DNA of 64,000 nt from Hyaloperonospora brassicae (lineage: Eukaryota; Oomycota; Peronosporomycetes; Peronosporales; Peronosporaceae), in assembly GCA_947650285.1 (NCBI GenBank), contig CANTFL010001485.1, forward strand, positions 1 to 64,000. Direction: 5' to 3'. Both the position numbers and the translations under genes were made by a program. Position 1 is the first letter of the stretch; each line of letters starts with the position of its first letter. The notes under the pieces were generated by a model. That model searched no databases and was not told the DNA's origin. It saw nothing but the letters and a program-made list of their open reading frames with translations. Below, piece by piece: positions 21,978 to 32,567 of this stretch.

Positions 21978-23562
21978 ATGGCCAAAGTCGGGTACGTGGT
22001 AGTTTCGCGCTAGCTGCGACTTGTGCACGCAATACGCTCGAAGGCGGCGACGTCGCGGTGGGTGAAGTGGCACTAGCATGTTGGGTCTCGTCTTGCGCTG
22101 CGATTGCGCGCGTTTCGCACCGCATGCGGTCTCGAGTCGCTCTAGAAGGAGCGATTTCCTGCTGACAACTTTATCGCTGATCGATAGTTCTGTGTCGTTT
22201 AACTTTGCAGAGAGTGTGTGATTGTCATTGACGGCGCCAATGTGGCGTGCCAGAAAGAAGGCAATGTCCACGTCCCTAAGCTTGCGGCAGCCATTCAGTA
22301 TTTCCGGTCGTTGCAACGGACAGCGGGGGGTCACCCCATCAAGTGCGTGGCGTTCGCGCCCAATTTCTGGCTCAATGCAAAGCCCCCGTCCAGCAGCAGT
22401 GACGGCTGTCGAGACAGCAGCAGTGCTATCGGTACACAAGACTCGGCTCTGCTCAAGGAGATGGTGCAGAACGACGCCGTGATCCTCACGCCATCCCACG
22501 CTCATGACGACTTGTACGTGATCGACTATGCGGTCAAGTACGATGGGTTTATCGTTACAAACGATATGTTTCGGGACCACGTCTCGAACAAGGTGAGAGG
22601 GAGGGGATGTGGGGAGGTGTAGAGAGACAGGTGATACTGGACAACTGACGCATTGACTGCTCCGACTGCTTGCTGGGCTTGTGTTTTGCATGTTGTTACG
22701 GTGGTGTTTAGCGGTCATTTCACGGCAAGACGTTGACGAGAAACTGGGCGCGCTTGCACTGCATCGATTTCACGTTTGTTGGGAAGGAGTTCATGCCAAA
22801 CCCACGTGCGATGGAGCGCGTGTTCAATTTCCAGCCACTGGCAAAAAGTGACTTGCTGCTAGCGTCAGCTGCGCCGCTTTCGACTGCAGCAACGGCTAAC
22901 ATGACCAATGTGCCGAAGTCGAGCTTGCAGAAGACGCTGTCGGGTGATGACGGTGACCAAAGAGACGCTGACGATGATGTCGACGAGGACGGAATGGTGA
23001 TTGATCACGCAGGCGCTAGGCAAAGGAAGCACATTGATCTCTCGGAGGTGAGTTACTACACGCTGCCACGCGAGCTGTTGCCAATGCTGCACGGTGAAGG
23101 AGGGATAACGATGGAGAAGTTCCAGGATTACACGGGAACGTACATTGTTCTCCCATCTTACACAGTGCTGGGATCTCCGTTGACGCGACCGAAGTCAGAC
23201 GTGCTGACTGTGTCGATCTACGGGTCCGTTTGCTCGAATGAAGGTTTGGAATGCGTATTGTCACGCTTGTCTGACACTTTCTTGTATGCGTGATTCTGCA
23301 AAGACCGGAAGCGAGCCGACGGACAGCTGTTGGTTATCTCGATGCATTTCTTCTCGAGATGCAGCAGAAAGCGCAATATGCCTTCCAACAGCAACAACAG
23401 CAACAGCAGCACCAGCACCAGCAGCACCAGCACCAGCAGCAACAACAGTTGTCTTACCAGGTCCATTCGGCGACGATTTGTCCCCAGCAGCGACAGCAAC
23501 ATATAACTGGCAATGAAGACATGCGCACACAAGACGATCACTTGATGGAAATCGACTACTAG
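21978..23562 (+). CDS. NYN (Zc3h12a-type) ribonuclease with a C-terminal KH domain
   Basis: Four exons: 21978-21991, 22211-22592, 22712-23243 and 23312-23562, giving 392 residues. The first exon holds only 14 nt and joins to give MAKVGECVIVIDGANVAC, the start of an NYN/Regnase-type PIN nuclease with the catalytic Asp in IDGANVA. Later landmarks are DDLYVIDYAVKYDG and FIVTNDMFRDH (metal-binding Asp). An acidic linker (about 180-240) leads to a KH-like domain: LLPMLHGEGGITMEKFQDYT (GxGG loop) and GTYIVLP, ending SNEASRRTAVGYLDAFLLE. The tail is a Gln/His run. The last intron has a weak donor (gtttgg); its acceptor after cggaag is chosen because it restores the KH helix and the Gln-rich frame. 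It probably cleaves RNA recognised by KH. NYN-KH pairing recalls animal KHNYN/N4BP1, where KH comes first. Confidence 0.85.
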
Positions 23563-23741
23563 CAAAGTGACAAAACGTGGGTTGAATGAGACAGGACTGC
23601 AAAGTAAGACTAATTTATTTCCATCCTTTCTTGTAAGCGTCATTGTCCACTTCGCCAAATTTCTTCTCTTCCTGCATCATTTACAATTCAAACGCCTGTG
23701 TTGGAAACCAAAGCAAACAGCGTTTACCATGGTACTTATCG

Positions 23742-25177
23742 TTATTCGCAACGCACACGTACCCGCGCTTCTTCTTTCCATCCCTGTGCATCCATTTCTT
23801 TCCTCCGTTTACCTCCTTTCTGGAACGACCGCCAGCTACCGACACGCTGATCCCGGCGGTCCATCTCTGCCCACGAACGCTCTCGCTTGAACATATTCAC
23901 AACCTTTGCATGCTCCTTTTCCTCTTGCTCCGCCTCGCGCCGCCGCTGAGCAGCTTCGCGCTTCTCGATATTCACGCGACGATTTTCGATTTCGGCAAAC
24001 GCACGTAGCACAGCTTTTTCCAGAGCCTCGTCAAGATCGCCCAAATCGCTCTCTTTGATACCCTTCTTGATCTTCCGGCGACGATCCTTCTTGACCTCCA
24101 ACGTTGCATTCTCGATCGTGCGAATACACATCTTCCGCCGATCTTCTTGTGTGATCAGGTTGTACGCCTTCGTCACCTCTACACCAGCAAAGCGCAATTT
24201 GACATACTACTTGGTTATATACGCGAGCAAGACCATTGTCTTTGATACCGTTGCGCACCTTCAAAAGCGTCGCGGGCTTTAGCGTTGCGGCACTTGTCCG
24301 GATGTACCAAAGTCGATATCTGCACACCACAGCTCCGAGTCAATGATCGTCATCTACCAAAGAGACACATACCACGTCCACGCTCTGCTACCTTTCGGTA
24401 ATGCTGCTTCATGTCCTCCTCCGTGGCGTCCACATCCAGCATGAGCACTCGAAAAGGGTTCAAGTTGATCCACTTGAAATGCGGCTGCAGCAACCGCTCA
24501 ATCTGCCCGTCGGACGTGCCAAAGTCCACAATCTTCTTCTTCTTCTCAGCTGCCTCGCTGTCGGTATCTTTCTTGATGCAATTAGCACTCTCCTCAATCT
24601 CCTGCACCTCCGACATAAACTCTGCCAACAGCGCGTCTTCGTCTTTTGGCTTCGCCTCCTTCTCCTCCTGCTCGTCTTCCTTCAGCCTCCGCTCGCTCTC
24701 TGCGGCTTGGCACTGCCGCTGCTTCTCCTCTTGCTCCACCCTCAGCCTCTCCTGCTCCTTCAGGCGCTCGCTATGCCTCTGTCCAGCTGCATACGCCTCT
24801 TCTGCCGCCTGCAGAAGCGACGAGTTCTCCGGCTCGAGTCGCAGCCCCTCGTTGAACGTCGCCCGAGCCGCGTCGAAGCGCTGCAGCGCATGCTCTGCTG
24901 CCCCTTTACGACTGTACCCTTTCCACCAATCAGGTTTGAGCTCAATGCACTTCTTGGCGTCGTGGAGAGCTTTGCCGCGCGCGTCGCCCATGGCGAGATA
25001 CGCGGCCGAGCGGTTGCTGTAGTACACGGCGTTGTCCGGGTCCAGCTCGATCGCCCGCGTGTACATCTCCACTGCGTCTGCGTACCGCTGTGCTGCCAGT
25101 CGCGCGTTGCCCTCGGCCTTGAAACCCTCTGCCTGGGCCGCCCATTCCTGCTGCGAGTCGTCTTCTGCTTCCGCCAT
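23742..25177 (-). CDS. TPR co-chaperone fused to a DNAJC8 (SPF31)-type J protein
   Basis: Three exons on the minus strand: 25177-24392, 24319-24259 and 24178-23742, giving 427 residues. Residues about 10-125 are three TPR units of the STI1/SGT type (FKAEGNARLAAQRYADAV, YYSNRSAAYLAMGD, GYSRKGAAEHALQRFD). A long charged Glu/Lys/Gln coiled coil follows. Then, after INLNPFRVLMLDVDATEED, comes a J domain whose HPD motif is restored by splicing (YRKISTLVHPDKCRNAKARD). The C-terminus (RRRKIKKGIKE, Glu/Arg-rich helix, RDQRVGSWRSFQKG) matches DNAJC8, a spliceosome-associated protein. A TPR part on DNAJC8 is not the usual architecture. It should bind Hsp70 through the J domain and perhaps Hsp70/90 tails through the TPR. 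Intron borders are consistent in phase. Confidence 0.92.
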
Positions 25178-25365
25178 GTGTCGAGCAGCGTCGCCGTAAG
25201 TTAACAATAAATTACATGCGCCAGTCTGTGGTGGATGGTGTGGTAGACACCATGTATCGAGAGATACCGGTAGAAGGGCACGACACCGGTAGAAGCGCAG
25301 ACTGTATGACATACCGTAGGTCGAAGGCAAGCACCTCCGCGCACGATCGAGCGCAGCACGTGCAA
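25178..25365. promoter_or_regulatory. bidirectional promoter, TPR-DNAJC8 / Ku80
   Basis: A 188-bp gap between divergent ATGs. It contains two direct copies of ACCGGTAGAAG about 10 bp apart (25265-25300). No other element recognised. Confidence 0.55.
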
Positions 25366-28251
25366 ATGTCGCGGGCAAAGGTGCACTTGTTGAGGCGGCT
25401 GAGAGGAGCTGCTGCTTGCAGCTCACGCTGTGTGAGTGTTCTCGTGTACTTACGTATGTATTGGCTGTGGGCAGGAGGCAGTTGTGGTGCTGCTGGCCGC
25501 TGGCGCTTCCATGCGAGTGCCGTTGCGAGAGCGAGCGAACGCTCGTCCGAGTGACGAGAGCCAACGAGAGAGTGGGGAGACGACAGCGCACCACACGCGC
25601 TTTGCAGCAGCTGTGGCGGCTGTGGAGAACGTCGTGCAGCAAAAGGCAAGTGCGGAAAGGAATCGTGTGCTGTTGCTACGACGATTAGTAGGAGCAGAAG
25701 GATGTGGGGCTTTTCGTCCCTATACTAATAGGGCTCGTTGTAGAGATACTGTCGAGCAGTAGTCTACTCGACGTAATGCTCATGTACGTCGTGCTATGTG
25801 GGTAGCTCTTTTTCAGGCCAAAGGACGAAGTTGGCATTGTCGTCTACGGCTCGGAAGGTCCGTCGCGAGATATCTGTGGCGATGTGTGTTGAGAAAAGCG
25901 TGGAAACGACGGCAGTACTGAGTTGCAAGTGCCCTTTATCTGTTGCTGCTGCACTAGATACGGACAATCAACTGAACGAAGAGCAAGGCGACGACGAGTA
26001 CCGGAATGTGCAGGTGGTGAACTCGATTGACTCTCCGACACTGCACATGGTCAAACGACTGCGAGAATTGAAGCCGTCGCAGAGAGAAGAAGTCAAGGTA
26101 CGTACATGCTACTGCCGTATCAACCAGACGTTGTTACTGTGCTCAGTGACTGTGATGTGGTGCAGGTTGATATCTTGGATGGCCTGATTGTCGCGCTGGA
26201 CTTGTTGTTTCGCCGGACGGACGGAAAAAAGTATGAAAAGAGGCTGATGGTCATCACCGACGCGGCTGCTAAGATCGCCGATGCAGGAGACTTGGAATCC
26301 ATCGTGGCGATGATCCAGAGCATGGAAGTGAAGCTTCAAGTGATGTACGCTTTTGACAGTGTATGTGTTACAATGCGGTAAGAACCATTTTCTAATGTGT
26401 GTTGAGGCGCCAATCAGTGGACTGGACTTTCAGCATACAAGTACAAGTACCAAGCTCCACGGACATGAGGCAACGGATGCGGGGAAGACGAAAGTGGTTT
26501 GTAAGGACGAACCTGGAGCAGCACCGAAGAGTGAAGCGGAGCTTATCAAGGTACGGTTGTCCTTTAATTGCACGGCCTGTATTCGCCGACTTGAGTATGT
26601 TCGTACGTCGTGACAGGACGAGAACGAGAAGATGCTTGTGTCGATAGCAAACGAAGTCGGAGGCGAGGTGTGCTCGGTTTCCAAGCGCATGCAATTGCTT
26701 GCGCAGGGAATGAAGAAAACGGTGGCGTTGACGACAAAATTCCGAGGTGCACTAGAGTTTGGGGACACATTGGGTATTCCAGTGTACTGCTACTTGAAAA
26801 CAAAAACTGCCACGCTGCCAACTCTGTCGAAAGAGTCTCAGGTCTCGTACCAAAAAGAGGCGTCGGGAAAAGTGCGGCTTGACCGACGTTACACCTCTCC
26901 ACAGAATACTGATGAAGAAGTCCCTCCTGACGAACAAGTCAAAGCGTATCAGTACGGCGCAGACAAAGTTCCGTTCGGCTCAGCAGACGTAGAGTTTTTC
27001 AAGTTCCAAACGGAGAAATCGCTGAAGGCACTGGGTTTCCTGGACCGAGCACAAATCAGTCATGCGAAGTTCGTCGCGAATTGCGATGTCTTGATTGCTG
27101 AACCAGGAAAGCCACATGCAGCAACATGCTTTGCCGCGTTGGTTGCCGCAATGGTAGAGCTCGATCAAGTAATCATTGCTCGCTTTGTACCGCGAAAGAA
27201 TGCTGCGCCCAAGATCGTGGCGCTGATACCTCACGCACCATCAGCTGGGCAGGATGAGAACTACTACGCGATGTGGGCTCAGCAATTGCCATACGAAGAA
27301 GACTTGCGAAACTATGAGTTTGCGCCGTTGAAAACTCGCAAGCACGCCCCGTCCGAGGAACAGCAATCGCTGGCGAATAAACTTGTCGACAGTTTAAGTG
27401 TTCGCAGCGACAAGGCTGATGAGGTAGGTGCGTGCTTCAATCCTGTCATTCGTCGGTTTTTTCACGTAGTGTCTGCGCGAGCACTGGACGAATCGGCCGG
27501 AGTTCCTGCTCTACCTGCCTACATGGCAGCGAGCCTAAAGATGGACCCTTGGCGTCAAGAGAAGATATCGACCCTCATTGAGAGCTTTGGCAACGCTTTC
27601 CAACTCAAGGAAGCAGTGAAAGAGGCAAAGGATCGCAAGAAGAAGTCATTCTGGAGCGATGTGCCGATAGCTCCAGTGAAAGAGGAAGACATCAAAGAAG
27701 AGCACGGCCAAGCAGCAGGTGACGAAGCAGGTTCTGATTTGGAGCTGGATACAGACGATCTACTGGGTAGCGGTGATGTGACCACAGTGGGGTCAATGAA
27801 CCCTATTGCCGACTTTGAGGCATTGATCGGGTCCTCTCGGTCGAAAGTGAATCGTCGCCATCTCCTCACTACTGCGGTAGTTGGCGTGCAGACACAAATT
27901 GAGAAGCTCCTGACGCAAAGCGGACCAGCGTTTTTCCCCAAAGCGTTGCAGTGTCTGTCTCACTTTCGCAAACGCAGTCCCGAGATCCAATACTCTGCCC
28001 AGTTCAACGATTTCCTGACCAAGTTAAAGTCGTTCTTGCCCGAAGACTCGGATGCGTGGAAGGCCGTCAAAGACGCCAACGTCAGCTTACTGACTTCAGT
28101 TGACGATCCCGCTGTCGACGTCTCACCTGCTGAAGCACGCGCCTTTCTATATGGTGAAGAGGAAGTCGACGTGAATCTTGCTGCAGCTTCACTATCGTCG
28201 CGGATCGATGCAATGGAAGGGGATAACGACGTGTTTGCTGACATTGAGTAA
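25366..28251 (+). CDS. Ku80 (XRCC5), DNA end-binding subunit
   Basis: Seven exons: 25366-25380, 25475-25645, 25806-25857, 25958-26097, 26166-26344, 26418-26550 and 26617-28251, giving 774 residues (family about 700-750). The five-codon first exon gives MSRAK, joined to EAVVVLLAAGASM of the Ku von Willebrand A domain; exon 3 gives LFFRPKDEVGIVVYGSE. The intron after 25645 starts AAG|GCAAGT, a GC-AG intron; this choice alone gives the family spacing before KDE. The Ku core beta-barrel follows in the last exon (KTVALTTKFRGALEFGDTLG, FAPLKTRKHAPS), then an acidic linker and the helical C-terminal domain. The tail is DNDVFADIE, an acidic/hydrophobic end like the DNA-PKcs-binding motif only in general character. 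Ku70/Ku80 rings load on broken ends for non-homologous end joining and guard telomeres. Confidence 0.93.
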
Positions 28252-28386
28252 GCGCAAGACGAGCAGACGAAGGGAAGTACGAGGCAGCTAACAATCAGCT
28301 CACGCGGGTCAGAGTGAGCGAGTAAATTAATGGGTGGTGTAAAACGAGCGCTCAATGCAACGACGCAGGCGCAAAGACGTCTGCCT

Positions 28387-29019
28387 CTACGCAGCTCCTG
28401 GAAACTCTGCTGCAGGGTCATAGAATTTCGTGGCCGCTTTTCGTCTGCTCGAGCGACGCACTGTCGTGAACCCATCTTCGTCGACCAGAGGCACGTCTGA
28501 CTCGGTCTCTTCGACGATCATACCCAGAGCCTGAGCGCTGCCGTCTTCAGCAGGTCCTACGCCGTCATCCTGCGACTTGACTTTCAGAGCCTTCAGGTCG
28601 ATCGAGGAGAGCGACTGCACCTGTTCGTGCATCGTTTTGATGCGGCCGTACTGCGCTTTCTTGCACTCTTCCGCCAGCACCGTGAGCAGCTCCGAGACCT
28701 CTTCGACGCTCCCGTCTTCGCAGATGAGACCGAACTCCGTCTCGACGTAGCCGCCAATGTTATCGGCCATTGCGTCCGCGAACACTGTCTTGTTGTACTT
28801 GAACACGTTGAGGACCTCATCCTGCAGGATCTCGTACTTGCGTCGCGTGTCGCCGCCGCCCCACTCGCCTTCAATGGCCATACGCAGCGCCGTCCAGCGG
28901 GCCAACGCCAGCTTCACGCCGTACTCAAAGTGCTCCCATGGCGACTTGAGCGTCCCTGCCGCAAACGCTTCCGACTGCTGACGAGCTACGGCCAGTAAGA
29001 CACTGTCCGTCGCACTCAT
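28387..29019 (-). CDS. TSR2, pre-rRNA processing factor / eS26 chaperone
   Basis: Single exon, 210 residues. The conserved core is FEYGVKLALARWTALRMAIE, GEWGGGDTRRK, then DEVLNVFKYN, and an acidic patch with EDGSVEEVSELL, as in the TSR2 family (which has the WGG motif). Yeast Tsr2 escorts ribosomal protein eS26 to the pre-40S particle and takes part in 20S pre-rRNA processing. The C-terminal third is acidic, then basic (RRSSRRKAATKF). The gene converges on Ku80 with 135 bp between stops. Confidence 0.9.
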   Translation of the reverse strand: MSATDSVLLAVARQQSEAFAAGTLKSPWEHFEYGVKLALARWTALRMAIEGEWGGGDTRRKYEILQDEVLNVFKYNKTVFADAMADNIGGYVETEFGLICEDGSVEEVSELLTVLAEECKKAQYGRIKTMHEQVQSLSSIDLKALKVKSQDDGVGPAEDGSAQALGMIVEETESDVPLVDEDGFTTVRRSSRRKAATKFYDPAAEFPGAA

Positions 29020-29365
29020 GATGAGGAGGTGTTAGGTGTTCCCTTAGCTGTTCACGTGGCTGTTGACTTGAGACGTTGTCAGCCACCCAATGGACCAATT
29101 GACCAGTGAATCTGAAATCACTGAAACAGTGGACCTGCTCACTGATTACTCACAGCTGACAGGGCGACGAGTCACGAAACGCCATGACAAGTCACAATTA
29201 ACACAACCGGTCGTCGATGGAGTCGATTATAATACACTGGCAACACCCACCCACTACTCCCTGCTAGCACAGCTCTCCTCGCTCGTCTCAACGAGCACGA
29301 CCTGCTTCCTACGAGCCTCCGCCGACGCTTTATAACGCACATACATTCGTACTTGGTCCGGCCAA
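29020..29365. other. intergenic, TSR2 promoter side
   Basis: No gene seen; must contain the TSR2 promoter and the 3' end of the next gene. Confidence 0.6.
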
Positions 29366-31282
29366 CTAATCGAGCAACGACGACGTTGCCGGTGTACCTG
29401 ATTGCCAGGTCAAAGAGTCTGCACTTGCACTTCCATCTGCTCCCACATGTCGACACTTGTCAGCGGCCGCCAAAGTCGTGTCCGTCGGGCGGCACACCAA
29501 CGGCTTCTGCTCCCCACGCCCGGCACGATCTAATCTTGCGTCCAGCAAAAGTGCGAGCTCCAGAGCTTCCCGGGCCATCGTCTCCGCCTCTTCGCGCGCT
29601 TCGATCGCGGCGGTAACAAGACGCTTGGCTTGTTCCAAGTGCTTGTCCTGTTCGCGTCCGTTCTTGTGCAATACGCAAATGAGCTCAATGAGCTCTAGCG
29701 GTGACGACTGCACCAGCGAGTCCGGCAGCAACGGGTCCGCCAGCTCGTCCAACTTGCTCCTGGCCGTCTCCAGCTGCGTCGCTGACATGGCGTGTTCCAT
29801 GCCGAGCACCGGCGTTATGCTCATCTCCGTGACGCGGATAAACTCGCGAAACTGCTCCATCTCGCGCTTCTGAGCTTCCTCGCGCTCTCTCATTTGTTCC
29901 ATCCGCTTTCGCGACCGTCGGGGATGCAGCAGCTTTTCCAGCGGATTGCCCTCTTCCTTGATACTACTCGCTGATTTGTAGCTTTCGCGGTAGCTGCCAA
30001 CGCTGCCGCCCGCCTGCACACCACGGGCCGACGATCTGCCCCCGGCGCTGGTTCGGCTCATACTGTGACTCCACCGCGGATTTTCCGCGTGCTCGGACAC
30101 TCGTCGCTGCACTTCTCGCTCGCACTCGAGCTCCTTCACCTGTTTGTACATGCTGATCCGCTGCTCCATCGCCTCGACGGCCTTACGAGTCCTCGTCTGA
30201 ACCTCCTGTTCAATCGTGCGCTCCATGTCGGCCTGTTTCCGAGACTGGTCTGCTGCGAGGTCCTCAAGCTGGCGAAGGCGCGACTGGAATCGCCGGTACT
30301 CGTCTGCACCCAGGCGCACCACGCCAGAGACCACCCCACGAGCGCTCTCGGTATTGCTCACCTGCCACGCATCGGACTCGTCCTCGTCCTCGTCGTCACC
30401 TGAATCCTCATCTTCCATCGCCAGAACCATCTGTTGAAATGCACGACGGGTCTGCATCGCAGCGACACCGGTCTCGGTCATTCGACTGGTAGCAGATAAA
30501 TTCAAGACCTCCGTGCACCGATCCGTTGGCGAAGAGACCGACGCAGCTGCAGGAACGGGCGGAAGCGAATCAGCCAATGTGATTGCTGTCGACGACTCGG
30601 AGATCCTTGCACTGAGCAAACTGTGTCCACCAGACGACGACAGCACGGACGTGTCGGTGCCGCGAAACGAGTCGACAAGGGAAATCTGCAAGCTGCTCGA
30701 CCGCTCGCTCGACGTCGACTCGCTCGAGCTGGAAACCGTTGTACAAGTGCCCCGAAACGCGTCGCTGTTGACGCGGTTCTTGTACGACATGGAGCACTGC
30801 AACTGACGGTACTCGGCCAAACTCTTGCGGCTGCCACGAGACGACGACGGTCCCGTGCTCGCACTGTGGCGACTGTCGCGCATGCTCAGTTTACGGCTGC
30901 GCTGCGGCGTAACGACAGAGTCCCGCGGGTCCGACTCGTCCAGAATCTCCGTGTCGTTCTCTCCACCCATCAGATTGTCGTGGAGCGTCGGACCCGTACT
31001 ACGGCGCGTCGAGGCCGACGACCGCGTGGGCGACGACAACTTGGACGGCGGCGGGGCCTGCAGCTGCGACGACGCGACGATCGTCTGCTCGGCCGTGCGA
31101 TTGAGCGGCGTCGGTCGGCGCGTCTTTTGGCTCTCCGAGTGAGCGCTGTGGCTGCTGCTGCTGAGTGCCGAGGCGGCGTCAACGTGGGCGTCCGCGTGCT
31201 GCGGGTGGTGCTTGCGCAGCGAGAAGCGGTGCGACTTGAACTTGGTGGACTCGCGCCAGGAAGACCGAGCAAAGAGCGGCAT
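29366..31282 (-). CDS. Ser-rich coiled-coil protein of unknown function
   Basis: Single exon, 638 residues. Residues 1-270 are basic and then Ser/Thr-rich low complexity (RRPTPLNRTAEQT, SSSSESTSSERSSSL), probably disordered and phosphorylated. An acidic patch (DEDSGDDEDEDESD) follows at about 295. Residues 320-600 are predicted helical: RRFQSRLRQLEDLAADQSRK, a KRMEQMREREEAQKREME stretch, and a final helix with EAREEAETMAREALELALL. The layout suits a cytoskeletal or scaffold protein, but I recognise no family. The frame is uninterrupted and codon use looks like its neighbours. Confidence 0.8.
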   Translation of the reverse strand: MPLFARSSWRESTKFKSHRFSLRKHHPQHADAHVDAASALSSSSHSAHSESQKTRRPTPLNRTAEQTIVASSQLQAPPPSKLSSPTRSSASTRRSTGPTLHDNLMGGENDTEILDESDPRDSVVTPQRSRKLSMRDSRHSASTGPSSSRGSRKSLAEYRQLQCSMSYKNRVNSDAFRGTCTTVSSSSESTSSERSSSLQISLVDSFRGTDTSVLSSSGGHSLLSARISESSTAITLADSLPPVPAAASVSSPTDRCTEVLNLSATSRMTETGVAAMQTRRAFQQMVLAMEDEDSGDDEDEDESDAWQVSNTESARGVVSGVVRLGADEYRRFQSRLRQLEDLAADQSRKQADMERTIEQEVQTRTRKAVEAMEQRISMYKQVKELECEREVQRRVSEHAENPRWSHSMSRTSAGGRSSARGVQAGGSVGSYRESYKSASSIKEEGNPLEKLLHPRRSRKRMEQMREREEAQKREMEQFREFIRVTEMSITPVLGMEHAMSATQLETARSKLDELADPLLPDSLVQSSPLELIELICVLHKNGREQDKHLEQAKRLVTAAIEAREEAETMAREALELALLLDARLDRAGRGEQKPLVCRPTDTTLAAADKCRHVGADGSASADSLTWQSGTPATSSLLD

Positions 31283-31803
31283 GCAACTGGTCCAAAGATG
31301 TACTGCTAGCAGTAGTAGTTGCAGTCGTAGCAGTCGTAGTAGCAGTAGCAGTTAGTCGTACTGCAACAGCAAACGCGTGCAGTCTGAGCACAAGTGCTGT
31401 GGTGTGACGGCGTCTCGGGCTGTCTGGACGCGGGGCGAGTGGCGCTGCTGCTGCACGACGGGGCAAAGAAAGGCACACACGCACACACGTACGTACGCGT
31501 ACGTATGTCCGCTCGTCGTCGGCGCGGGAGGGGGCAGAGGCAGCGCGACGGGCGTCGGGAGTACGGGCCGCGAGCTGCGCAGTATGGCGAATGACCCGAG
31601 TCGGCAGCAGTAGCGCTTCTAGCCGTAGAGTAGTCACTGGCTTCTGCGGTACCAGATGGGGCGCTTTCGACCAACGAGCGAGCGGGAGCCTGCGCGGGCC
31701 AATCACAAGCGGCGCACGGGGTCCGAGTCACCTAATCGCGAGGGAGGCAACGGCGGACTCGTCCGTGCACGGAGTCGGGCGAACAGAAACGTGCGACAGC
31801 GGG

Positions 31804-31836
31804 TGTATGTGTGTGTGTGTGTTTGTGTGTGTGTTT
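31804..31836. repeat. (TG)n microsatellite
   Basis: Interrupted TG repeat about 33 bp long. Confidence 0.85.
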
Positions 31837-32040
31837 GTAGCACGAGTGGCGTAGGCACAGTCTGTTCGGTAGCTCGACCGGTTTTCACTTGCTCACTTGC
31901 TGTGCGGTTGTTGCACTGCAGAGCTTGGGCTGATTCGGGCGGACATGGAGATCGATGGGGTTGGGGGGCTATGGCACGGGCAACCGCCGCGAGTGGGTCC
32001 GTGAGTGGTGATGACCGATAGTCGAGCGAACTGATCGACA

Positions 32041-32062
32041 CGCACGCACACACACACACACA
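32041..32062. repeat. (CA)n microsatellite
   Basis: CA repeat about 22 bp, complementary to the TG tract 205 bp upstream. Confidence 0.85.
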
Positions 32063-32567
32063 CTGTCGCTGTTGTTGTTCTGCGCGCTTCGAAGGGACTG
32101 CCCGATTCCCGTCTGTAGACGACATTGACACACGATTTGGCCATCGCGACGGGCGGTCGCTCGCTCGTCTCTTTTTTCGCCGTCACGTTGGACCGGTCAG
32201 AGGGGTATGGAGTGCCTGTCCGAGTACTGAATTGCGACAGCTGCGACTGCACTTTCCCTTGACGTCAGCTTGTTTTCCACAGTGCGGTATCTCGACGGTA
32301 TGGTCCGCTGGAACAATAGAGCGCGTACAGGATGTCGAACGCATTCGTCACACGTCCCCCCCCCCGAGACCGTGGAACTCGGCGATTGGTCGCGCCAGCT
32401 GACGTGCGAGCGAGTAGCTACAGTCGCTGCTCCCCTGCGACCGTTCAGCGTCAAAGTCTGGTTTCGATTATAATTTACGGATTTGCGCCCTCACAAACGC
32501 AGAGAGCAAACGCAACGATGTACCAAATGTGGTCGCCAAGAGGGAGGGAGCAAAAAACCAGTCGCCG

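Larger units (their letters stand above)
31283..32567. other. 1.3-kb intergenic region with microsatellites
   Basis: Upstream region of the Ser-rich gene and 3' flank of the DH/PH/FYVE gene. Contains GTAGCA-type short repeats (31307-31360), an ACGTACGTACGCGTACGTA run (31488-31505), a CCAAT (about 31700), a TG tract (31804-31836) and a CA tract (32041-32062). Frames here overlap on both strands and show no motif. Confidence 0.6.
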
